From Phycisphaeraceae bacterium (lineage in GTDB: Bacteria > Planctomycetota > Phycisphaerae > Phycisphaerales > Zrk34): 30,182 bases of DNA. The stretch spans positions 1 to 30,182 of the forward strand of contig JANQJT010000091.1 in NCBI GenBank assembly GCA_028281485.1, in the 5' to 3' direction. The stretch's first letter is position 1; each line of letters begins with the position of its first letter. The translations under genes were made by a program, and so were the position numbers. Below the pieces are notes generated by a model. That model did no database searches, was not told the DNA's origin, and worked only from the letters and a program-made list of their open reading frames with translations. Shown here piece after piece: positions 6,809 to 13,610 of this stretch.

Positions 6809-7510
6809 ATGAAGCGCACTATTAGCGCCGCGGCCGCGTTGGTCGCCTGTCTCGCGTTCGTGCCGAGTACGCTCGGCTTCACCTTCAACGACATCACCAC
6901 CTGGATCGGCACCGGTTCGAGCGAATCGGCGCTGGTGATCGACTTCAACGACGGCTCGTCCGATCCGGTCCGCGTCTGGGGCTACCGCTACGACGGGGCG
7001 CCCAGCGCGTACGACATGCTGATCGACATCGTCACCGTCGACACGGCGTTGCACGCCAAGGTCGATTCACAAACCGCGTTCGGCCCGGCGTTGTTCGGCC
7101 TGGGCTACGACACCGACGCCGACGGCTTCGGTATCACGGGCTTCGGCACGTTCGATGCCAACGGCATCGCCGACCTGAACCTCGACAACGGCGCCACCGA
7201 CTCGGGCCCGGCCGAGGCCAGCAAGGTCGACGGCGGCACCGCCACGGACGCCGACGACCAGTACGCGGAGGGCTGGTGGTCGAGCGGTTTCTGGCTGCAC
7301 TACCTGGCCGGCGACAGCCCGTACGCGGGAAGCAACTGGACCAGCGCGTTCGGCCTGAGCACCCAGACGATGACCGACGGCGCGTGGACCGGCCTGAGCT
7401 TCGACGGCGTGTTTGGTTTTGACGATCCGCCGAGTCACCCCGTGCCCGAGCCGGCGAGCCTTGCGCTGCTGCTGTTCGGTGCGGCGATGATGCGGCGTCG
7501 CCAACGATAA
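6809..7510 (+). CDS. PEP-CTERM surface protein under B12 riboswitch control
   Basis: A 233-residue exported protein. It has a signal peptide of about 23 residues (MKRTISAAAALVACLAF...STLG). The mature part opens FTFNDITTWIGTGSSESALV, then IDFNDG and VWGYRYDG, two aspartate-rich stretches (GYDTDADGFG and TATDADDQYAEGWWSSGFW), and a PEP-CTERM tail: PVPEP, a hydrophobic stretch, then MRRRQR. PEP-CTERM tails are cut by an exosortase and mark surface or extracellular-matrix proteins. The VWGYRYDG-type core resembles secreted proteins that I recall from B12-regulated loci in Bacteroidetes, but I cannot confirm that by search. The start has a good GGGAGA site. It is the first gene behind the B12 switch, so a corrinoid-capture role is a reasonable guess, not a demonstrated one. 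Confidence 0.85.
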   Translation: MKRTISAAAALVACLAFVPSTLGFTFNDITTWIGTGSSESALVIDFNDGSSDPVRVWGYRYDGAPSAYDMLIDIVTVDTALHAKVDSQTAFGPALFGLGYDTDADGFGITGFGTFDANGIADLNLDNGATDSGPAEASKVDGGTATDADDQYAEGWWSSGFWLHYLAGDSPYAGSNWTSAFGLSTQTMTDGAWTGLSFDGVFGFDDPPSHPVPEPASLALLLFGAAMMRRRQR

Positions 7511-7571
7511 ACCCGTTTCGCTCCCCGTGTGTCGAAAGGCGCGTGGGGGGATTGGCAAGAAGAAGAACGTC

Positions 7572-8921
7572 ATGAACAAACGCACGCACATTTGGGGCTT
7601 GTTGATCACGCTGATGATCGTTGCGCCGTCCGGTGCGTATACGTTTAACGCATCGGACTTCGCGACCGCGGTCACGCGCTACACGCCGGGCACGGGCACA
7701 GGGGCCTACACGGATCCGACCACGGCATTGGGCCGGCCCACGGTGGACTCGCTGGGTGATGGGCTGGCGATCAGCCCGATTCAACCCGTGCCGATCGTGC
7801 CGGTGTACCCGGCGTGGCGCACCGACGAGTTGGTGACCGTGGGCGGCGGCGGGGAGTTGATCCTGCAGTTTGATCACGTGGTCACCAACGATCCGGACAA
7901 CCCCTGGGGCCTGGACCTGATCCTGTACGGCAACAGCATCCAGCAGTTCGGCGGCGGCGTGTTCTGGCAAAACGGTGATCCATCGGCGACGCTGGTCGGC
8001 GGACTGGCGTTCGAGGAAGCCGGCCGAGTTTCGGTGAGTCTCGGTTACCAAGGCCTGACCGGTGAGGTGATCAACGATCCGGACACGTGGCAAAGGCACG
8101 TGTTTGGCTCAGGCCCCTACGCCGACACCTACGCGCCCACGCTGGGTCGTGTGTACGATCCCGCAAGTCCGCATCAGCCCGACGCCGGTTGGAGTTGGAA
8201 CCAGTGGTGGGGGCAACCGACCGATCCGACGCTGCCGGTCAACCCGGCCGCAACGCCGGCTGATCACGCGGGGCAGTCGGTGTTGCAGATGATCCAGACG
8301 TACGATCACCCGATCGCCGGCGCGACCTCCGCGGGCGGTACGGGTTTTGATCTGGATTGGCTCACGACGCCGATCGACGGCTTCCAGTACGTGCGCATCG
8401 AAGACCTGAATCCAAACGACGACATCCGCACGGAGGTCGACGCCGTGGCAGATGTCGCGGCCGTGACCGGTTGGGCCGCGGGTGATCTGAATCGCGACCT
8501 GTTCGAAGACGTGACCGACATCGACCTGATGATCGCCAACCTGACCGGCCCGGGGATCGCCGGGGCGCAACAGCGGTTCGATTTCGACAGCGACGGCGAC
8601 GCGGACATGGACGACGTGGCGCTGATGCTGACGCAGGCACACGACACACACATCGGCGACGCGAACCTGGATGGCGTTGTGGATGAGATCGATCTGGGTT
8701 TGATAAGTTCAAACTGGCGTACGCCGACGGTCGGCGGATGGGGCGTTGGGGATATTGACGGTTCCGGGGTGATCGACGGGATCGACCTGTGGTGGGTCTC
8801 TCGACATTGGCTACAGTCCGGTGCGGGCACGACATCCGTGCCCGAGCCGGGCGCGGCCGGCATGCTGTGCGTGGCGGGAGCGATCCTGTCGCGCAGACGG
8901 CGTCAGGGAGCGAGCCGATGA
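7572..8921 (+). CDS. PEP-CTERM protein with dockerin-like calcium repeats, in the B12 operon
   Basis: A 449-residue secreted protein. It has a signal peptide (MNKRTHIWGLLITLMIVAPSGA), then a domain of about 250 residues beginning YTFNASDFATAVTRYTPGTG and containing ALGRPT, LILQFDHVVTNDPDNPWGLD and ILYGNS, which looks like a beta-sandwich found in secreted proteins of several phyla. Four calcium-loop repeats follow (GDLNRDLFEDVTDIDL, FDFDSDGDADMDDVAL, GDANLDGVVDEIDL, GDIDGSGVIDGIDL), of dockerin or EF-hand type, and then a PEP-CTERM tail (VPEPG, a hydrophobic stretch, SRRRRQGASR). The ATG at 7572 is preceded by GAAGAAG. It is 61 bases after the first PEP-CTERM gene with no terminator between, so it shares the B12 control. 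Ligand unknown; calcium-dependent assembly is likely. Confidence 0.88.
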   Translation: MNKRTHIWGLLITLMIVAPSGAYTFNASDFATAVTRYTPGTGTGAYTDPTTALGRPTVDSLGDGLAISPIQPVPIVPVYPAWRTDELVTVGGGGELILQFDHVVTNDPDNPWGLDLILYGNSIQQFGGGVFWQNGDPSATLVGGLAFEEAGRVSVSLGYQGLTGEVINDPDTWQRHVFGSGPYADTYAPTLGRVYDPASPHQPDAGWSWNQWWGQPTDPTLPVNPAATPADHAGQSVLQMIQTYDHPIAGATSAGGTGFDLDWLTTPIDGFQYVRIEDLNPNDDIRTEVDAVADVAAVTGWAAGDLNRDLFEDVTDIDLMIANLTGPGIAGAQQRFDFDSDGDADMDDVALMLTQAHDTHIGDANLDGVVDEIDLGLISSNWRTPTVGGWGVGDIDGSGVIDGIDLWWVSRHWLQSGAGTTSVPEPGAAGMLCVAGAILSRRRRQGASR

Positions 8922-9667
8922 ATCGCGCGCGTGGCGCATTTACGCTGGTGGAGCTGCTGGTGGTCGTGGCGATCGTCGCGGCGCTGGTGGGGATGTTGCT
9001 GCCCGCGCTGAGCCGGGCGCAGGACGTGGCGCGATCGGTATCCTGCCTGAGCAACCTGAGGCAGTTCAACGACGCGGCTGCGATTTACCAGGCCAAGTGG
9101 AAGGGTAGTTTTCCCGTTGCATACGAGACGGTCGTGATCGGCGCGGTGTTCGTGCAGCGTTCGTGGGACTACAACAAGCGGGTGGACTGGTCGAGCGGCT
9201 CGGCGAGCTACGAAATCACGCCGGGCATCCTGTGGGACAAGATCGATGCGCCGTCCAAGATTCAGCAGTGCCCGGTGTACCGGGGCGAATCGAACTCACC
9301 GGGCGACCCGCACACCGGATACAACTACAACACCAGCTACCTGGGCGGGGGCGACGGCGGCGTGCCGGCGCGGATCACGCAGGTCAAAGACCCGGCCGGC
9401 ACCGCGGCGTTCGGTGACGGCGAATACGCCTCCGGCGCCAACAAGTACATGCGTTCGCCGTTTTCTGCGCCGCAGGAAACGATCGCCGGTCGCCACGCCG
9501 GCACGCAGGGCTACCGACACGCCGGCCATGCCAATGTGGGCTTCGTCGACGGCCACGCCGAGCCGTGGTCCGAACGTCACACCACCTCCTACCCCGCGAC
9601 CGAGCCGTTGATTGCCGAGGGCACGGGGTTCCTGAGCGCCGACAATTCGCTCTACGATCTGGAATAA
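8918..9667 (+). CDS. Pseudopilin-like protein, prepilin N-terminus and H-X9-DG motif
   Basis: A 249-residue protein with a class III signal: MNRARGAFTLVELLVVVAIV, where Glu sits five residues into the mature chain, as prepilin peptidase substrates need. The site is GA-FTLVE rather than the usual G-FTLVE, a common planctomycete form. The hydrophobic helix ends near residue 30. Cys43 and Cys118 could pair. The C-terminal region carries HAGHANVGFVDGHAEP (His201, Asp211), the H-X9-DG motif of the large pseudopilin-like families expanded in planctomycetes. Its ATG overlaps the TGA of the dockerin-like gene (ATGA), so the two are translationally coupled and both fall under the B12 switch. It may form or cap a short pilus or type II-like fibre near the surface proteins. 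Confidence 0.88.
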   Translation: MNRARGAFTLVELLVVVAIVAALVGMLLPALSRAQDVARSVSCLSNLRQFNDAAAIYQAKWKGSFPVAYETVVIGAVFVQRSWDYNKRVDWSSGSASYEITPGILWDKIDAPSKIQQCPVYRGESNSPGDPHTGYNYNTSYLGGGDGGVPARITQVKDPAGTAAFGDGEYASGANKYMRSPFSAPQETIAGRHAGTQGYRHAGHANVGFVDGHAEPWSERHTTSYPATEPLIAEGTGFLSADNSLYDLE

Positions 9668-9708
9668 CCCCCCCCGCCGCGCGGGCTTTGGTCTATCATG
9701 CCCCGACC

Positions 9709-10386
9709 ATGACGCGAAACTCCCGGCTCATCCTTGAAATGATCGGCATGTTCGGCCTGCTGCCGATCGGCGTGTACTTTCTGAAGCCGCACCGCACGCT
9801 GCTGCCGATTCTCTGGGTCTTCATGGCCTGCATCCTTGTCATGCTGTTGCGCGACAAGACGTTCGATCGCAAGGAGCTTTGGAACGCGCGTGCGATAAAA
9901 GATCACTGGAAACCGATCCTGCTGCGTTTCGTCTGCCTGGCGCCGGTGATCGCCTTTGCGACGTGGTGGCTGACCGAAGAGCTGTTCTTGTATCTGCCGC
10001 GCAATCAGCCGTGGCTGATCGCGATGATCATCTGTCTCTACCCGATCTTCAGCGTGTATCCGCAGGGCATTATCTACCGGGTGTTTTTACTGCACCGCTA
10101 CAAGCCGTTGCTGGGCAATCCGATCGCGCTGGTCGTGGTTTCCGCGTTGTGTTTCGGGTTCCTGCACATCATCTTCCGCAACCCGATCGCGCCCACGGTC
10201 ACGCTGGTCGGCGGGGCGCTGTTTGCGTGGACCCACCACCGCAGCCGATCGCTGTTCGTCTCCAGCTTCGAGCACGCGCTGTACGGCCTGTGGCTGATGT
10301 CGACCGGATGGGGCGCATTCCTCTACCCCGGCGCGGTGGACATCGCGATGGCGTCGCTGATGGGCGAGCCCATCCCCGGTCAATAA
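9709..10386 (+). CDS. CPBP-like intramembrane protein with altered active site
   Basis: A 225-residue multi-pass membrane protein of the CPBP (Abi/CAAX protease) superfamily. The later motifs are present: FGFLH (His153) and SFEHALYG (His189). The first motif, normally EExxxR, reads QGIIYR (Gln119, Gly120, Arg124). In the subfamily I recall with YPQExxYR, Gln is normal and the second Glu is kept, but here it is Gly. The catalytic glutamate is therefore missing and protease activity is doubtful. CPBP proteins cleave membrane or prenylated proteins or serve as membrane chaperones. The gene begins 41 bases after the pseudopilin stop and could be a fourth member of the B12 operon; it may also have its own TATCAT -10 box at 9694-9699. 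It overlaps yraN by 7 bases, tail to tail. Confidence 0.8.
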   Translation: MTRNSRLILEMIGMFGLLPIGVYFLKPHRTLLPILWVFMACILVMLLRDKTFDRKELWNARAIKDHWKPILLRFVCLAPVIAFATWWLTEELFLYLPRNQPWLIAMIICLYPIFSVYPQGIIYRVFLLHRYKPLLGNPIALVVVSALCFGFLHIIFRNPIAPTVTLVGGALFAWTHHRSRSLFVSSFEHALYGLWLMSTGWGAFLYPGAVDIAMASLMGEPIPGQ

Positions 10387-10781
10387 ACGGCGCCGAACGC
10401 GTTAGGGTGATGCGTGATCCGGATCGGCTTGTCGGCTTCCTCGGGCCGCACCACTCCCACCACATCGAACCGCACCACCCGGTTGTGCAAGCGGAACCGC
10501 CGAATGACCTGTCCGGCCAGCGCGGTGAGCTTGGCCTGCTTGGCACGGTTGACGTGCACCTCGGGCGGGGGATTGTCGCTGCGCGTGGCCTTGACCTCCA
10601 CGATCACGATGACCTTCGCGTCGGGCGGCTGGGCGATCAGATCGATCTCACCGAACCGGTTGCGCAGGTTGCGCACGTGGATCGTGTACCCTTTTTTCTT
10701 GAGATATTTGGCCGCGGCCCGTTCACCCCGGGCCCCGAGCGACCGATCGATTTTGAACAAGTTCCCCAGCCAACGCGTCAT
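10380..10781 (-). CDS. yraN: YraN/UPF0102 family endonuclease-like protein
   Basis: A 133-residue protein of the YraN family, a restriction-nuclease-like fold found in almost all bacteria with poorly defined function. Visible motifs: GARGERAAAKYLKKKGYTI at the N-terminus, NLRNRFGEIDLIA in the middle (Glu and Asp of the putative metal site), and VIVEVKATR (second Glu and Lys). The length is normal. The start is the ATG that gives MTRWLGNLFK; a longer frame upstream is read-through without family likeness. A TATCCT lies seven bases before the ATG, suggesting a leaderless or very short-leader message. It faces the CPBP-like gene tail to tail and is divergent from the anchored DUF3887-like gene. 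Confidence 0.9.
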   Translation of the reverse strand: MTRWLGNLFKIDRSLGARGERAAAKYLKKKGYTIHVRNLRNRFGEIDLIAQPPDAKVIVIVEVKATRSDNPPPEVHVNRAKQAKLTALAGQVIRRFRLHNRVVRFDVVGVVRPEEADKPIRITHHPNAFGAVY

Positions 10782-10859
10782 ACAGAATAGGATACCACTA
10801 AGCCGATACAAAGGATGCCCCCCACGATCGACCGGGCGGCTCAATCGAAGGCGAAGACC

Positions 10860-11726
10860 ATGAAAGCGCTCATCTGCACCCTGTTGTCTGCCCTCATCGT
10901 CGTGATCGGCGGATCGGCCTGGCTGATCTACGAACAGCAGAAACAGCTCGTCGCCAGTCAGCAAGCACACAACGAGCTATTGGCCCAGCTCGTCGCACAG
11001 ACGCAAATGCCTTCAGCAGAAACGCTCGCGCAACAGATGGCGGACGCGATTGAGGCTCCCCAGCCCATCGATGCCGATGCACTGAAGCCCGAAGAGCGGA
11101 TCGGCGATCATCCGGAGGTCGCACAAGCCGACCCGGTGATCCTGGAGGTGGCGACGGGCACGCCGATGCACCAGGTCGTGGAAAAGACACAGCAGCTCGA
11201 AGACGAGGGTGTTGAGAGCATCGCGCCGGCAACCACGCCGCCCGAAGATAGCGCCGGCGAGTCCGTTGCGCCAACGGTCATCACCGATGAGGGTCTCGAT
11301 CCGCCGGACAAGGGTTATGTTGAGGCGGTCGAAGTGACGGAGTCTGCCGAGCCGGCAGAGACGGCTGCGCCCGCCGAGCCCGAGCCGATCGACGACCGGT
11401 GGGAGACGTACGGGCCGACCGTGGAGACCATCATCGGTGACCTGCTGTCGGGTCGATACGCGAAGGTGACCGCGCGGTTCAGCCCCGAGTTTGCCGCGGC
11501 GTTCCTGCCGCAGACCGCCCAGGAAGCGATGCAACGCATTCATGAAAAGCACGGCCGACTCGTCGCGATCACAAGCCACAAGCGACACAGCCAGTTCTCT
11601 CTCCCGGCCGACCAGATCGCCTACCGCGTGAGCGTGCAGACCGAAAGAGAATCCGGCATGGTCGTCACGATCACACTCGACAGCGCCAAGCGTATCACCG
11701 CGCTGTTCATCAAATCAAACGGTTAG
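10860..11726 (+). CDS. Membrane-anchored protein with C-terminal DUF3887-like domain
   Basis: A 288-residue protein. It has one N-terminal hydrophobic segment (about residues 4-22, ending WLIYEQQ), then a short coiled-coil-like helix rich in Gln (EQQKQLVASQQAHNELLAQL). A long acidic and Pro/Ala/Glu-rich linker runs to about residue 190 (many EP/AE/PE pairs). The C-terminal 95 residues look folded (TVETIIGDLLSGRYAKVTAR, then FSPEFAAAFLP, then VTITLDSAKRITALFIKSNG) and resemble DUF3887 domains, which are small alpha-beta domains of unknown function, often outside the cytoplasm. The ATG is preceded by GAAGGCGAAG. The stop overlaps the tail of queA on the other strand by four bases. Function unknown; assignment of the domain is by eye. 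Confidence 0.7.
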   Translation: MKALICTLLSALIVVIGGSAWLIYEQQKQLVASQQAHNELLAQLVAQTQMPSAETLAQQMADAIEAPQPIDADALKPEERIGDHPEVAQADPVILEVATGTPMHQVVEKTQQLEDEGVESIAPATTPPEDSAGESVAPTVITDEGLDPPDKGYVEAVEVTESAEPAETAAPAEPEPIDDRWETYGPTVETIIGDLLSGRYAKVTARFSPEFAAAFLPQTAQEAMQRIHEKHGRLVAITSHKRHSQFSLPADQIAYRVSVQTERESGMVVTITLDSAKRITALFIKSNG

Positions 11727-12763
11727 GTCAGCAGCATCGCGTCGCCGTAGCTGTAGAAGCGGTAGCGCTGATCGATGGCGACGCGGTACAGCTCCATCAA
11801 ACGATCCAGCCCGGTCATCGCGGCGACCAGCGCAAGCAGCGTGCTGCGCGGCAGATGGAAGTTGGTGAGCAGCCCATCCGTCCAGCGCATCGCGTAGCCC
11901 GGCTGAATGAGCAGGTCGGTCGTCGCTTCGTACGTCCCGGTTGGCAACGGATCGGGCAGCGACTCCAGCGTGCGCACCGATGTCGTGCCCACCGCGATGA
12001 TGCGGCGTTGCTCGACTCGCGCGGCGCGCAAGGCCTCCAGTGTCTCGGTCGGCACACTGATGCGCTCGGTGTGCATCGCGTGATCGTTCAGGTCTTCGGC
12101 TCTCACGGGCGCGAACGTACCCAATCCCACGTGCAGCGTGACGTAGGTCAAATGTATCCCACGCTCGGTCAGCGCACGAAGCAGGTCATCGGTGAAGTGC
12201 AATCCCGCGGTGGGGGCCGCGACGGCGCCGGGCTGGCGGGCGTAGACGGTCTGGTAGCGGAGTCGATCGAGGTCGTCCCAATCAACATCGCCGCGCTTTT
12301 TCAGGATGTACGGCGGCAGGGGCATGGCGCCGACACGATCGAGCAGGGCCTCGGTGTCGAGCGCGCTTTGCTTGGCGGCGATCCACGAGCCGTCGGGAAG
12401 CTGGTCGAGCAGTTCGATGGCGTGGTCGTCTTCGAAGGCGATGCGCTCACCGGCGGTGAGTTTGCCTCCGGACCGGAGCATGACGTGCCAGGTCGTGTCG
12501 TTGCGGGTCTCAACGAACAGGCCGTCGACGCTTCCGCCGGTCGCGGCGCGGGTCGCGGTGAAGCGGGCGGGCAGGACGCGGGTGTCGTTGAGGACCAGCA
12601 GGTCGCCGGGCTGGAGCAGGTCGGGCAGGTCGGTGACGTGGTGATGGGCGACCGAGCCGTCAGCCAGGGAGGCGGTCAGTAGGCGGGCGGCGTCGCGCCG
12701 CTCGGGGGGGCGGTCGGCGATCAATTCTTCGGGCAGGTGGTAGTCCAGATCGTCGGTGCGCAT
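11723..12763 (-). CDS. queA: tRNA preQ1(34) S-adenosylmethionine ribosyltransferase-isomerase
   Basis: A 346-residue QueA. It transfers the ribosyl part of S-adenosylmethionine to preQ1 in tRNA position 34 and isomerises it to epoxyqueuosine. Characteristic segments are present: MRTDDLDYHLPEELIADRPP at the start, VLNDTRVLPARF, APTAGLHFTDDLL, THVGLGTF-type LHVGLGTFAPVRAEDL, and GTTSVRTLES with LTNFHLPRSTLLALVAA near the end. The length is normal. The start at 12763 is chosen because the N-terminus matches family members (MRTDDL...LP..LIA); upstream codons have no likeness. Other queuosine genes are not in the window. No clear ribosome site is visible. Confidence 0.95.
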   Translation of the reverse strand: MRTDDLDYHLPEELIADRPPERRDAARLLTASLADGSVAHHHVTDLPDLLQPGDLLVLNDTRVLPARFTATRAATGGSVDGLFVETRNDTTWHVMLRSGGKLTAGERIAFEDDHAIELLDQLPDGSWIAAKQSALDTEALLDRVGAMPLPPYILKKRGDVDWDDLDRLRYQTVYARQPGAVAAPTAGLHFTDDLLRALTERGIHLTYVTLHVGLGTFAPVRAEDLNDHAMHTERISVPTETLEALRAARVEQRRIIAVGTTSVRTLESLPDPLPTGTYEATTDLLIQPGYAMRWTDGLLTNFHLPRSTLLALVAAMTGLDRLMELYRVAIDQRYRFYSYGDAMLLT

Positions 12764-12915
12764 GAGCGACGGATCATCGCGGTGGTGTTGCGGCCGGTCA
12801 ACATCCGTCAGCATCGGCACAACTGCCACATCGCCCGAATCATCGCAAGTGACTTGTATGAAACATCTTGCGGCCATATTGATTTCGCAGGCCCCGGTCT
12901 CGCAGTTAGCAGGGC

Positions 12916-13290
12916 ATGCTGCAGATCGCTCCCATCTTCGATTCGTCGAACCTCACCGCTCACCTGTTGGCGCGCCGGCTGTACGCCCCATCGCTGTCGG
13001 CGTCGGCTGAGGCCCTGCGGCGCGGCAAGCTCATCGGCCTGGCCTACTCGACCGATGCCCTCGTCGCCCCGCCGGCCATGCACGCTAACGCCATGCCCAA
13101 TCTCAAGCTGCGACCGTCGATTCAGCCCGCCCAGTGGCCCTATCAGCCCGCCGGCTACCAGACGCCGCCCGCGGTGGCGTACGAACCCCACGCGATCCCG
13201 TCCGGCGAGCCTAAAAATCCTTACGATCCGCAAAAGGCGTACGGACCGACGGCCGATGAGAACTCCATCTTTCTGGACGTTTACGCGTAG
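12916..13290 (+). CDS. Small unknown protein with proline-rich tail
   Basis: A 124-residue protein I do not recognise. The first half (MLQIAPIFDSSNLTAHLLARR...LIGLAYSTDALVAPPAM) may be helical. The second half is rich in Pro, Tyr and Ala with repeated YxP-like steps (WPYQPAGYQTPPAVAYEPH) and ends with ADENSIFLDVYA. The gene uses the GC-rich third positions of its neighbours, which supports it being real. There is no clear signal peptide or membrane segment and only a weak AGCAGGG ribosome site. It precedes another small gene by 72 bases. It could be a disordered partner or adaptor protein. Confidence 0.6.
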   Translation: MLQIAPIFDSSNLTAHLLARRLYAPSLSASAEALRRGKLIGLAYSTDALVAPPAMHANAMPNLKLRPSIQPAQWPYQPAGYQTPPAVAYEPHAIPSGEPKNPYDPQKAYGPTADENSIFLDVYA

Positions 13291-13362
13291 CGACCCCCCG
13301 GAATCCCGGATCCCCGATTCCCGGCACCTGGGCCGCAACGCCGCGTGAGGCGGAGGAATCGC

Positions 13363-13566
13363 ATGAGCCCGCAGCAACCGGTCGATCAGCTTGCCCAGAC
13401 GATCCTGGGATACACCAAGGAACAGTGCATTCACGAGCTGCGCAGCTTCCGTGATATCCCGCTGGATTTCACCGACGAGTGGATGGAGCGGACCAGCGTG
13501 GAGATGCTGCGGCACATCCTGATGGCGGCGTACACCACCAGCCAGCGCTATCACAAGGCCGGTTAA
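13363..13566 (+). CDS. Small conserved-looking helical protein, unknown
   Basis: A 67-residue protein with a strong ribosome site (GGAGGAA) seven bases before its ATG, which is the best evidence that it is real. The sequence MSPQQPVDQLAQTILGYTKE begins a run of predicted helix, and the chain ends TSQRYHKAG. Charged residues are evenly spread; there is no membrane segment. It lies between the proline-rich small gene and the radical SAM gene. I cannot name a family. Confidence 0.7.
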   Translation: MSPQQPVDQLAQTILGYTKEQCIHELRSFRDIPLDFTDEWMERTSVEMLRHILMAAYTTSQRYHKAG

Positions 13567-13598
13567 CAAGTCGCGCGGGTTTCTCGCCGTTTCTGCCC

Positions 13599-13610
13599 TA
13601 CAATAGTCGC
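13599..13610 (+). promoter_or_regulatory. Candidate leaderless promoter of the radical SAM gene
   Basis: TACAAT (13599-13604) stands six bases before the ATG at 13611, so transcription from it would start at the start codon. There is no ribosome site before this ATG. No convincing -35 box is visible, so this is tentative. Confidence 0.3.

Noticed and set aside
10782..10970. An upstream extension of YraN by 63 residues
   Set aside because: The added part is Asp/Arg/Gly-rich without likeness to YraN and overlaps the divergent gene's N-terminus; the ATG at 10781 gives the normal length.
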